A DNA stretch of 11,534 nt from Clostridia bacterium (lineage in GTDB: Bacteria; Bacillota; Clostridia; Christensenellales; UBA1242), in NCBI GenBank assembly GCA_017399515.1, contig JAFQBZ010000179.1:1-11534 (forward strand), written 5' to 3'. Position 1 is the stretch's first letter. The number at the start of each line of letters is the position of its first letter. The translations under genes and the position numbers were made by a program. Of the stretch, positions 1-6,309 are shown piece by piece. The notes below the pieces were generated by a model. That model made no database searches. It was not told the DNA's origin and was given only the letters and a program-made list of their open reading frames with translations.

Positions 1-654
1 AATAAATTAGATAAATATTTAGTTATTGTAAGCAAAGCCGACCCAATGACACCTGAAAAAGAGGCTTGGTTTGCAAAGAACTTTGAATATGTGCCATATA
101 CTGATGAAGATGGTGCCAGCAAAATGGAAGTTGAAACTTTCAAGGCTTACACAGCATTCATTGAACATATGAAGAAAAAACATCATTTAGATATAGACGC
201 TCGCTCTGTTTACAGAAACATTGAAACTCAAGAAGCGGTTTACAAACAAATGGTGGCTGAGTATGGCGAAGAATGGGCAAAAACTCATGTTGCACCACCA
301 TGGGCAACTGAGCATCACACAGCACTTGCTGTTGACTTTAGATATAAACCATCGTTTGTGCCTGAAGTTTTAAGAGCACAAGCAATCGCAGTTGCCAAAA
401 AGACAGGGCTTCACAAAAAAGCCTTTGACCTTATTGAGCAAGAGGCTGTTAATTTTGGATTCATCAAGCGTTATGACGCAAGCAAAGAAAAAGAAACCGG
501 ATACCCAGGCGAGGCTTGGCACTTTAGATTTGTGGGAAAGGAACACGCAAAAGCAATACATTCATCAGGAATGTGTCTTGAAGAATATGTTAAACTTTTA
601 ACCCTTCAAAACCAGCAAGCAGAAGAAGCGGCTTACGGAAACCAACCAAGTTAA
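1..654 (+). CDS. VanY/LdcB-type D-alanyl-D-alanine (or L,D-) carboxypeptidase, M15B family, 5'-partial
   Basis: The reading frame is open to the first base, so the gene starts outside the window. 217 residues are visible; the ATG at 46 is internal and not the start. The product should be a zinc peptidase trimming peptidoglycan stem peptides outside the membrane; the N-terminal anchor or signal would lie in the missing part. The M15B signature is clear: TEHHTALAVD (fragment residues 103-112), with zinc ligands H105 and D112, then GEAWHFRFVG (170-179), with catalytic E171 and zinc ligand H174. The approach GFIKRYDASKEKETGYPG is typical of VanY-like enzymes. One oddity: the usual Gly of the SxHxxGxAxD motif is Ala (A108). 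D,D versus L,D specificity cannot be told from the sequence. The gene ends in TAA, just before a hairpin terminator shared with the convergent gene. Confidence 0.9.
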   Translation, partial: NKLDKYLVIVSKADPMTPEKEAWFAKNFEYVPYTDEDGASKMEVETFKAYTAFIEHMKKKHHLDIDARSVYRNIETQEAVYKQMVAEYGEEWAKTHVAPPWATEHHTALAVDFRYKPSFVPEVLRAQAIAVAKKTGLHKKAFDLIEQEAVNFGFIKRYDASKEKETGYPGEAWHFRFVGKEHAKAIHSSGMCLEEYVKLLTLQNQQAEEAAYGNQPS

Positions 655-672
655 TTTCAACTTTAAACACAA

Positions 673-703
673 AAAAAGACCTTTAAAATTCAAAGGTCTT
701 TTT
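673..703. terminator. Bidirectional intrinsic terminator between the carboxypeptidase and the mazG-like gene
   Basis: A 12-bp perfect stem (AAAAAGACCTTT, 673-684, with AAAGGTCTTTTT, 692-703) encloses a 7-base loop. A-runs on the left and T-runs on the right give a U-tract in either direction. It lies 18 bases after the plus-strand stop and 7 bases before the minus-strand stop, so it can end both convergent transcripts. Confidence 0.85.
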
Positions 704-710
704 GTTTTGA

Positions 711-1043
711 TTATTTGTCTTGTTTAATTGTCTTTTCCAAAAATATTCTTTTTTCAAAAGCACCACGCTTTTTTGCTTTTTCTTCAGCCACTTGAATCAC
801 CTGTTCAAGGTTTGAACCTTCAACCTCTGCAAGTGCTTTCAAAATTTCAAGCATATCGGCAAGTTCTTCAACTCTTTCATTTCCAGCGGATTCAAGCACT
901 TCGTTATATTCTTCAAAAAGTTTCTTTTCAAGTTCAGCCTTAAACTCTTGCTTATCAAGAATTCTGCACCTTGCAATTTCGCCATTTGCTTCAATGATTT
1001 CTGGAATTTTGTCACGAACAAGTTTATTAAAAATCTTTTCCAT
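711..1043 (-). CDS. MazG-like / phosphoribosyl-ATP pyrophosphohydrolase-like protein
   Basis: A 110-aa protein of the all-alpha NTP pyrophosphatase superfamily. It opens with the hallmark NKLVRDKIPEII (residues 6-17) found in short MazG-like 'phosphoribosyl-ATP pyrophosphohydrolase' proteins. The metal-binding helices follow: EEYNE (44-48) and, 11 residues later, EELAD (59-63), i.e. the ExxE...ExxD arrangement that holds Mg2+. The family hydrolyses nucleoside triphosphates or related nucleotides to monophosphate and PPi, often for pool cleaning; the substrate here is unknown. The start codon lies 8 bases after the stop of the cofE-like gene, and its weak Shine-Dalgarno site (AGGGTG) overlaps that gene's end, so the two are one operon and probably coupled. 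No other his genes are nearby, so a role in histidine synthesis is unlikely. Confidence 0.8.
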   Translation of the reverse strand: MEKIFNKLVRDKIPEIIEANGEIARCRILDKQEFKAELEKKLFEEYNEVLESAGNERVEELADMLEILKALAEVEGSNLEQVIQVAEEKAKKRGAFEKRIFLEKTIKQDK

Positions 1044-1051
1044 ATCACACC

Positions 1052-2233
1052 CTATTCAGTTGCATAGTTGTCAAAATAGCCGGTGATTAAAACGATTGGA
1101 GTTCCCTTGTCACCAGAACCTGAAACAAGGTCTGAGAGTGAACCAACAAGGTCGGTGATTCTTCTTGGAGTTGTTCCAAGAGAAACTTTGCTTGTTTTTA
1201 AATCTTTTTCTTTATTTAAAATAAACTTTCTCATTTCGGCTTCTGCTTCAGCACCTGTTAAACCTTCAATGTTGTTATCAGCAACATATTTAAGTTTAAT
1301 TTCACTTGGTGTTCCAAGAAGACCAGATGTAAAGCCAGGGCTAACAACAGGGTCAGCAAGTTCCCAAATTCCACCAACAGGGTCTTTGAATGCACCATCA
1401 CCATAAACCATACATTCAATGGTTTTGCCGGTTCTCTTTTTCATTTCTGCTTGAAGTTTTTCAGCAAACTCTTGACCTGCTCTTGGGAAAAGTTTGAGTT
1501 GACCGTCTTTTGATTTGTTTGAACCAAGAACGCCATATTCTTCGTGGTAACCATGCTCTGTGCTTGGCTCACTTAAAATGTCAGTAAGCGAAAGTACTTT
1601 TTCAGCGCCGTTTGCTTGAAGAAGTTTCTTTGTTCTGTGTCTTGAGTGAATGTCTGCACCAATAACTTTTTTGGTGTATTTCAAAATTTCAGTTGGGTCA
1701 TTACTGAGTATAACTTTTGCTTTGCCGCCACAAATTTCAAGATATGTTTTGATGTAATCCATACCTGTGAATGGGTGTTCAACGCTTCCAACAAGGTTGT
1801 AAAACTCTTCGCTTGTATATGCTTTATCAAATTTATAAACACCAAGTTCATAAAGTTTATCAATTGACACAAGTGGGTTGCCCACTTCATCAAATGGGTA
1901 TGAAAGTTGAATGATAAGTTCATCAACGCCTTTAATAATACCCTCTAAAATGCCTGTGAAACGATTTCTTGAAAGAATTGGAAAAATTAAACCAACAGGG
2001 CCTTCTCCCATTTTTGCTCTAACATCGTTTGCAATGTCATCAGTTGTAGCAAGGTTTCCTTGACTTTTAGCAAGCACTGCTTCTGTAACAGCAATAATGT
2101 CTTTGTCCTTTAAATTTATTTTTCTTTCTTCAACGGTTGCAAGCACTGAATCTGCAACGATTGAAACAAGGTCGTCACCAGGACGAATGATTGGTGCTCT
2201 AACACCAAACGCACAAGTTCCGTAAGTTCTCAT
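1052..2233 (-). CDS. CofE-like (F420-0:gamma-glutamyl ligase family) protein
   Basis: A 393-aa cytoplasmic protein. Its N-terminal part matches the F420-0:L-glutamate ligase family: RPGDDLVSIV (residues 17-26) and DKDIIAVTEAVLAKSQG (43-59) correspond to the conserved GDDL and 'D.DI.VVT.KV.AKAQG' segments. A segment HSRHRTKK near residue 197 may be in the nucleotide or metal site. True CofE enzymes add glutamates to coenzyme F420 with GTP and are about 250 residues long. This protein is about 140 residues longer, as in a Bacillota group commonly given the same name. No other F420 gene is seen here, so I would not assert F420 synthesis; ligation of an amino acid to some acid or cofactor is the safest reading. 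It starts at ATG 2233 behind a strong AAGGAGG (2240-2246, 6-base spacing) and is first in an operon with the MazG-like gene. Confidence 0.75.
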   Translation of the reverse strand: MRTYGTCAFGVRAPIIRPGDDLVSIVADSVLATVEERKINLKDKDIIAVTEAVLAKSQGNLATTDDIANDVRAKMGEGPVGLIFPILSRNRFTGILEGIIKGVDELIIQLSYPFDEVGNPLVSIDKLYELGVYKFDKAYTSEEFYNLVGSVEHPFTGMDYIKTYLEICGGKAKVILSNDPTEILKYTKKVIGADIHSRHRTKKLLQANGAEKVLSLTDILSEPSTEHGYHEEYGVLGSNKSKDGQLKLFPRAGQEFAEKLQAEMKKRTGKTIECMVYGDGAFKDPVGGIWELADPVVSPGFTSGLLGTPSEIKLKYVADNNIEGLTGAEAEAEMRKFILNKEKDLKTSKVSLGTTPRRITDLVGSLSDLVSGSGDKGTPIVLITGYFDNYATE

Positions 2234-2265
2234 ATTTTACCTCCTTATTGTAAAACAACAAGTTT

Positions 2266-2295
2266 ATTTTAATTTTTTTAAAAGAGTGCTGTCAA
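2266..2295 (-). promoter_or_regulatory. Promoter of the cofE-like/mazG-like operon
   Basis: On the minus strand, TTGACA (2295 to 2290) is followed after 18 bases by TAAAAT (2271 to 2266), 5 of 6 matches to TATAAT. The predicted transcript starts about 25 bases before the AAGGAGG site of the cofE-like gene. The -35 lies in one arm of a 10-bp inverted repeat shared with the divergent promoter. Confidence 0.6.
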
Positions 2296-2349
2296 ATAAA
2301 TCATAATAATCACGCAAACTTTTTCAATCTTTGTGTAATTTTGACAGCA
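2287..2349. repeat. 10-bp inverted repeat containing both divergent -35 boxes
   Basis: TGCTGTCAAA (2287-2296) and its exact reverse complement TTTGACAGCA (2340-2349) are separated by 43 bases. Each arm contains the TTGACA -35 of the promoter leaving on that side. Matching beyond the hexamer (the GCA extension) suggests either a shared regulator site or chance. Confidence 0.55.
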
Positions 2350-2369
2350 AAATATTATGCAATCATAAA
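2341..2369 (+). promoter_or_regulatory. Promoter of the glycosyltransferase gene
   Basis: TTGACA (2341-2346) followed after 17 bases by CATAAA (2364-2369), 4 of 6 matches. The predicted start is near 2376, giving a leader of about 40 bases before ATG 2417. The -10 is mediocre; TATCAT at 2379-2384 is an alternative, but it lacks a good -35. Confidence 0.5.
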
Positions 2370-2416
2370 AAAGTGTGTTATCATTTTATTGCAAAGAAAT
2401 AAAGGAGCGTTCATTT

Positions 2417-3394
2417 ATGGCAGAAAAGTTAGTTTCAGTTATCGTTCCGGTGTTCAACGCCGAAAAATATGTGAACCGTTGTATCGATTCAATTTTAAAC
2501 CAAACCTACGAAAATTTAGAGGTTATTTTGGTGAACGATGGAAGTGTTGACGGAAGCATTAAGATTTGTGAAAAGTGGCAAAAACTTGACAGTCGAGTTA
2601 AACTTATCACACAAGAAAATGCTGGTGTTTCTGCTGCAAGAAACACAGGAATCGAAAACGCAACCGGTGACTACATTTCATTTGTTGACAACGATGATTG
2701 GCTTCGCCCAGAGATGTATAAAGACCTTGTTAGACAAGCCCAAAAAGATAATGCTGACCTAACATTCTGCAAGTTTATTAATGTTGATAAATCATATAAC
2801 AGAGAAAACATTAACGAAATCAACCTTTCACCTGAAAATTTAAAGCACCCTGAATTTTTCTTCTTGAAAAACAGAAAAGGAAACAACCTTTCAGGAATCA
2901 TTGGTTGCTGCAACCGAATTTTAATCAAGAAAGAAATGCTCAAAAAACTTAAATTTGACACATCACTCAAGTTTGGTGAAAATGTGCTTTTTGTTTTGAA
3001 CCTTGTGAAAAATGCAAAACGCATTTCAGTTGTTGACGAATATCTTTACAACCACTTCAAAGATTCAGACATCAAAACTTATGATGAAAATTACATCGAG
3101 CATTTGAATGCTTATCATAAAGCAGTGAGCAAATTTTTCAAAACTAACAATCTTGAACTTGGCTATCTTCTTGATAATGACTATGTTCACAAAGTAATCA
3201 AGGCATACATCAAAAACGACAACTTTGTGAGCGCAATGAAAGACGCCGAAGAATCAAACGAAATCTTCAAGGCTGCCCTTTCAAAAGCGAACTATAAAAA
3301 ACTCAAAAAACTTAAACACACTGCAAAACTTAAATTTAAGAACTATTTAATTTTCCACAAAAAATGGAACTGTTACAAAAAGTTTTTCAAATAA
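2417..3394 (+). CDS. Family 2 glycosyltransferase (EpsJ/CpsJ-like)
   Basis: A 325-aa GT-A fold glycosyltransferase, likely moving a sugar from a nucleotide-sugar donor to a surface polysaccharide or glycolipid at the cytoplasmic face. The opening LVSVIVPVFNAEKYVNRCIDS is diagnostic, followed by QTYENLEVILVNDGS (D41 binds the nucleotide), AGVSAARNTGI, and FVDNDDW (89-95) carrying the DxD metal site (D91/D93). The usual 'GED' catalytic-base motif reads GEN here (187-189). The C-terminal 45 residues are Lys-rich and basic, with no clear membrane helix, suggesting peripheral membrane contact. I chose ATG 2417, because AAAGGAG (2401-2407) sits 9 bases upstream; an in-frame GTG at 2375 would lie at the predicted transcription start. 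It is a single-gene unit ended by the hairpin at 3393-3427. No sugar-pathway neighbour shows the acceptor. Confidence 0.9.
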   Translation: MAEKLVSVIVPVFNAEKYVNRCIDSILNQTYENLEVILVNDGSVDGSIKICEKWQKLDSRVKLITQENAGVSAARNTGIENATGDYISFVDNDDWLRPEMYKDLVRQAQKDNADLTFCKFINVDKSYNRENINEINLSPENLKHPEFFFLKNRKGNNLSGIIGCCNRILIKKEMLKKLKFDTSLKFGENVLFVLNLVKNAKRISVVDEYLYNHFKDSDIKTYDENYIEHLNAYHKAVSKFFKTNNLELGYLLDNDYVHKVIKAYIKNDNFVSAMKDAEESNEIFKAALSKANYKKLKKLKHTAKLKFKNYLIFHKKWNCYKKFFK

Positions 3395-3427
3395 AAAGCA
3401 GCACCTGTTTTCAAGGTGCTGTTTTTT
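3393..3427 (+). terminator. Intrinsic terminator after the glycosyltransferase
   Basis: The stem CAGCACCT (3399-3406) with AGGTGCTG (3414-3421) and a 7-base loop is extended by A/T pairs and followed by TTTTTTG. It overlaps the stop codon region, separating the glycosyltransferase from the DUF362 operon. Confidence 0.88.
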
Positions 3428-3446
3428 GTTTGAGGGTAAAATTAAT

Positions 3447-3475
3447 TTTAAAAAATAAAAAAGTTGTGCTAAAAT
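3447..3475 (+). promoter_or_regulatory. Probable extended -10 promoter of the DUF362-GNAT operon
   Basis: TGCTAAAAT (3467-3475) is an extended -10 (TGn then TAAAAT). A weak -35, TTTAAA, lies at 3447-3452 with a 17-base spacer. It follows the terminator of the previous gene and precedes the AGGAGA ribosome site at 3484-3489. Confidence 0.5.
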
Positions 3476-3494
3476 TAAATCACAGGAGAATTTT

Positions 3495-4382
3495 ATGGAA
3501 AAATCTAAAGTTTATTTTTCAAAGGAAATCACACCAGACTCACTTGTTAAAATGTTTGAAGTTTTAAATAAAACCCTTGCTGGAAAGGTGGCTATTAAAC
3601 TTCATTCTGGTGAAAAAGGCAATCAAAATTATTTAAGACCAGAGTTTGTGAAAAACCTTGTCGAAAAAGTTAACGGAACCGTTGTTGAATGCAACACAGC
3701 ATACGCTGGTCAAAGAAACACTACTGAAAAACACATCAAACTTATGGCTGACCACGGTTGGTCAAAACACTTTGATGTTGACATTTTAGATGGCAAAGAA
3801 GAAGACCTTGTGCTTGAAGTTGAAAATGGCAAAATTTTAAAAAACAACTATGTTGGTGGTGGAATCAAAAAATATGATTCTGCACTTGTGCTTTCACACT
3901 TTAAAGGTCACCCAATGGGTGGCTATGGTGGAGCAATCAAACAACTTTCAATCGGCTTTGCGTCATCAAACGGAAAGGCACACATTCATTCAGGTGGAAA
4001 AGTTTTGAGCCAAGCAACTGTTTGGAAAAACACTGCCCCACAAAATGATTTTTTGTGTGCTATGGCTGAATCTGCAAAAACCGTTGCTGATTATTTTGGT
4101 GACAACATTGTTTACATTAATGTTATGTGCAATATGTCAGTTGACTGCGACTGCTGTGCGGTTGCTGAAGACCCATGCATTGCTGACATTGGTGTGCTTG
4201 CTTCAACCGACCCTGTTGCAATTGATAAAGCGTGCGTTGACCTTGTTTATTCTTGCACAGACCCTAAAAAAAGTCATTTGATTGAGCGAATTGAAAGCAG
4301 AAATGGGCTTCACACAATTAAATGTGCAACTGAAATTGGGCTTGGCTCAACTGATTATGAACTTATCAACATTGACAACTAG
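3495..4382 (+). CDS. DUF362 family protein without ferredoxin domain
   Basis: A 295-aa protein of the DUF362 family (function not established; often annotated as an iron-sulfur or [4Fe-4S]-associated protein). Supporting segments are LAGKVAIKLHSGEKGNQNYLRP near the N-terminus, ALVLSHFKGHPMGGYGGAIKQLSIGFAS (130-157), and the Cys-rich CNMSVDCDCCAVAEDPCIADIGVLASTDPVAIDKAC (212-247), with Cys at 212, 218, 220, 221, 228 and 247, and C254 beyond. Many relatives are longer and carry a CxxCxxCxxxC ferredoxin module; that module is absent here, though the internal Cys cluster could still bind metal or a cluster. ATG 3495 follows AGGAGA with a 5-base gap. It is first in an operon with a GNAT gene, whose Shine-Dalgarno site overlaps this gene's TAG stop. 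No signal peptide is seen. Confidence 0.85.
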   Translation: MEKSKVYFSKEITPDSLVKMFEVLNKTLAGKVAIKLHSGEKGNQNYLRPEFVKNLVEKVNGTVVECNTAYAGQRNTTEKHIKLMADHGWSKHFDVDILDGKEEDLVLEVENGKILKNNYVGGGIKKYDSALVLSHFKGHPMGGYGGAIKQLSIGFASSNGKAHIHSGGKVLSQATVWKNTAPQNDFLCAMAESAKTVADYFGDNIVYINVMCNMSVDCDCCAVAEDPCIADIGVLASTDPVAIDKACVDLVYSCTDPKKSHLIERIESRNGLHTIKCATEIGLGSTDYELINIDN

Positions 4383-4393
4383 GAGAACCCATT

Positions 4394-4909
4394 ATGACAT
4401 TTAGACTTGCAAACAGCAAAGACCTTCCAGCACTTGAAACAATGTACGCAAAAATTGCAGACAATCTCATAAAAAACAATATCAAAATTTATTGGAGCGC
4501 GTATTACCCTTATGCAGACTTTGAAGAGTTTGACATAAAAAATCAAAATCTTTATGTGCTTGAAGAAAATGAAAACATTATTGGTGCTTTTTGCTTAACC
4601 CCATCACACGAAAAAGCAAACCAAATTTCGTGGAAACACCAAACCGAAAACGCATTTTACATTTCAAAACTTGGAGTCAATATTGAAAATTTAAAACAAG
4701 GTGTTGGCAGCAAATTAATCACTCACGCAAAGCAAATTGCAAAACAAAACGGTGCTGAAACACTCAGGCTTTTTGTGGTTGACATAAACACACCAGCAAT
4801 CAAACTTTATGAAAAGAATGGTTTTGAAAGAGCAAGTGACAAAACACAAGAATATCTTGAGTTCTATGATGTCACTCTAACCGAATTTGGCTATGAATTT
4901 AAACTTTAA
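4394..4909 (+). CDS. GNAT family N-acetyltransferase
   Basis: A 171-aa acetyltransferase expected to move acetyl from acetyl-CoA to an amine. The GNAT fold is visible: N-terminal FRLANSKDLPALETMYAKI (strand 1, helix 1); the long helix-2 region to about residue 45; motif A from ISKLGVNIENLKQGVGSKLITHAKQ (90-114), with the GVG pyrophosphate-binding turn (103-105); and motif B, INTPAIKLYEKNGFE (131-145). The first residue of the usual Q/RxxGxG motif is Leu (L100), a modest deviation. The substrate (protein N-terminus, amino acid or drug) cannot be inferred. AGGAGA (4381-4386) overlaps the DUF362 stop and lies 7 bases before ATG 4394, so translation of the pair is probably coupled. It ends at the palindromic terminator shared with the convergent zeta gene. 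Confidence 0.88.
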   Translation: MTFRLANSKDLPALETMYAKIADNLIKNNIKIYWSAYYPYADFEEFDIKNQNLYVLEENENIIGAFCLTPSHEKANQISWKHQTENAFYISKLGVNIENLKQGVGSKLITHAKQIAKQNGAETLRLFVVDINTPAIKLYEKNGFERASDKTQEYLEFYDVTLTEFGYEFKL

Positions 4910-4925
4910 TAAAAAACAGCAATAA

Positions 4926-4953
4926 AAAAACACTGACAATTGTCAGTGTTTTT
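4926..4953. terminator. Perfect-palindrome bidirectional terminator (GNAT / zeta toxin)
   Basis: A 28-bp perfect palindrome: 14-base arms 4926-4939 and 4940-4953, core ACTGACAATTGTCAGT. It folds to a 12-bp stem with an AATT tetraloop. A-run and T-run ends supply U-tracts on both strands. It lies 16 bases after the GNAT stop and 6 bases before the zeta stop. Confidence 0.88.
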
Positions 4954-4959
4954 GTTTTA

Positions 4960-5958
4960 TTAATTGTCACCAGGTTGTCCAGGATTACTTGGATTTTTTG
5001 ATTGCTTTGCAACCCTTCTTGCCATTCCTTGAGAGAACAACTTTTCAAGACCTCTAATTCTAACAAATTCTTCAGGAGTTGTTGCTCTTGATTTTGCTGT
5101 CTTGATTTTTTCTTCAAGTTTATCAAGTGTTTTGTCGCCGTCCATTTCACGACCTGCAATAACTGCATCTTTTGCGCTTCCAAGTGAAATGATTTGTGCC
5201 CCACCAAAGCCAACAGCCTCAAGTGCGCGTCTGTGATGTTCTGGCATGTTTGGATTAAACACTTTGTGAATAACATTCACATTTTCTGGGTGTTTTGGGT
5301 CATTAGACCTTGTCACAACCACAATTGCGTCATAAAGCCCACGCTCTTCAATGTGACCAACAGTTGTTGGAAGACCCTTATAAGCAAAGTCGTGATTCTC
5401 TTGTGGAACCCATCTGCAAGTGCCGTCATATTCAAGATTGTCTTGACATCTTCTAAGCATACCTTCATTGCTTGTCATTTCGTCAGCCGCCATAACCACA
5501 ATAACTCTTGCATAATCGCTGTTTGTAAGGTCTGTGATTGCACAGTTGATGATTGTATCATTTTTAAGAGTTTGGTGGATAATCATATTATATCCATTTG
5601 CTCTTGCATGCTCAATTGCTCTTGGTGTTGCTGCAAAACTGAGTTGGTCGGTGCACTCAGTGTAAATTTCTGGGTGAACCTGATTAATTTCATTAACATT
5701 AGGGTGATACATTCTATATTCATCATTATCAACCAAAATGAAATTTGTGCCATGGTTTTGCATTATGTTTGTGATAATGCCGCTCTTTCCTGAACCAGGT
5801 TGACCACCAACAATAAATGCAACAGGTGCAAGTGATGGGGTTTTTGTTTCAGCAGAACGAGCGAGTATTGTTTGAATGGTTTGTTCGAGCGTTTCAGGGT
5901 CAAGTTTGTTCCCTGCAATATACATTTGTTGTTCTGGAGAAAAATCTTCAATAGCCAT
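4960..5958 (-). CDS. Zeta toxin family protein (P-loop kinase)
   Basis: A 332-aa P-loop kinase of the zeta/PezT family. Known members phosphorylate UDP-N-acetylglucosamine-type sugars with ATP or GTP and so poison cell-wall synthesis. Walker A is GGQPGSGKS (51-59). Next comes FILVDNDEYRMYHPN (73-87), the zeta signature carrying the catalytic Asp (D77 or D79) and the substrate-contact R/H-P segment. EIYTECTDQLSFAATPRAIEHA (97-118) and MIIHQTLKN (125-133) follow. EGMLRRCQDN (165-174) should give the phosphate-clamping arginines. All key elements look intact, so the protein is probably active unless neutralised. It is longer than PezT (about 250) and pSM19035 zeta (about 290), with a Lys/Arg-rich, Pro/Gly-ended tail. 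ATG 5958 overlaps the upstream TAA by one base (TAATG), with AAGGAG (5966-5971) inside the end of the 66-aa gene. This is classic antitoxin-first coupling. Confidence 0.85.
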   Translation of the reverse strand: MAIEDFSPEQQMYIAGNKLDPETLEQTIQTILARSAETKTPSLAPVAFIVGGQPGSGKSGIITNIMQNHGTNFILVDNDEYRMYHPNVNEINQVHPEIYTECTDQLSFAATPRAIEHARANGYNMIIHQTLKNDTIINCAITDLTNSDYARVIVVMAADEMTSNEGMLRRCQDNLEYDGTCRWVPQENHDFAYKGLPTTVGHIEERGLYDAIVVVTRSNDPKHPENVNVIHKVFNPNMPEHHRRALEAVGFGGAQIISLGSAKDAVIAGREMDGDKTLDKLEEKIKTAKSRATTPEEFVRIRGLEKLFSQGMARRVAKQSKNPSNPGQPGDN

Positions 5959-6158
5959 TAGTTTTCTCCTTTAAGTGCGTTTTTGTAACCGTCTAAAACT
6001 TCATCAATAACCACTTCATTATTTTTTAAAATTTCTTCTTTCATTTGAACAAGTGCTGTTAAAAATGGATTGGTTGAATCATATCCATTTCTTGTTTCTT
6101 GAACGATAAGTCGTTCAACGATATCTTTTGCGATATCGATTTTGTTAATTTGTTCCAT
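5958..6158 (-). CDS. Small protein upstream of zeta toxin; candidate antitoxin
   Basis: A 66-aa acidic, helix-rich protein (starts MEQINKIDIAKDIVERLIVQ; ends DEVLDGYKNALKGEN). I do not recognise a family with certainty. Its size, acidity, predicted helices and position directly before a zeta toxin with a one-base TAATG overlap make it the likely cognate antitoxin. Epsilon antitoxin of pSM19035 is about 90 residues and forms a three-helix bundle that blocks the ATP site of zeta; this one would be shorter. There is no helix-turn-helix, unlike PezA, so if the operon is autoregulated it may need another factor. ATG 6158 follows AAGGA (6163-6167) with a 4-base gap, rather short spacing. The operon promoter is at 6243-6272, giving a leader of about 78 bases. 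Confidence 0.65.
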   Translation of the reverse strand: MEQINKIDIAKDIVERLIVQETRNGYDSTNPFLTALVQMKEEILKNNEVVIDEVLDGYKNALKGEN

Positions 6159-6184
6159 AAAATCCTTAAATTTTTTTCTTTAGT

Positions 6185-6269
6185 AAAAGTTAAGTTTTGA
6201 AAAGTTGTTTTAAAAAAACACTCTCCAACTTTCACTGTTAGTATTATACCCCACCCCAAAAAGTTAAGT
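6185..6269. repeat. AAAAGTTAAGT repeats in the leader/promoter of the zeta operon
   Basis: AAAAGTTAAGT occurs at 6185-6195 and again at 6259-6269, where it lies across the -35/spacer edge. A shorter AAAAGTT is at 6200-6206. AAAGTTG (6201-6207) also forms a 7-bp inverted repeat with CAACTTT (6226-6232). The copies flank and overlap the promoter, so they could be an operator or a leader-RNA hairpin; there is no direct evidence of function. Confidence 0.45.
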
Positions 6270-6272
6270 CAA
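6243..6272 (-). promoter_or_regulatory. Promoter of the antitoxin-zeta operon
   Basis: Minus strand TTGACT (6272 to 6267), 18-base spacer, TATAAT (6248 to 6243): 11 of 12 consensus bases. The spacer just before the -10 is unusually G-rich (GGGGTGGGG on the minus strand). The predicted start is near 6236, leaving a leader of about 78 bases with the repeats described separately. Confidence 0.75.
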
Positions 6273-6309
6273 CGCCAAACAAAACTCCGGCAATACCGAT
6301 AATTTATAC

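Noticed and set aside
711..1043. Histidine-pathway HisE
   Set aside because: The NKLVRDKIP opening and the lack of his neighbours fit the short MazG-like group rather than HisE.
1083..1406. Opposite-strand open frames within the cofE-like, tex, zeta and degV genes
   Set aside because: They lie entirely within well-supported genes, lack ribosome sites and show no recognisable protein features.
1052..2233. Evidence for an F420 biosynthesis locus
   Set aside because: Only a CofE-like protein is present, of atypical length, with no other F420 gene around it. The family name does not establish the pathway.
2375..2416. Longer N-terminus for the glycosyltransferase (GTG 2375)
   Set aside because: It has no ribosome site, lies at the predicted transcription start, and the fold begins right after ATG 2417, which has AAAGGAG at good spacing.
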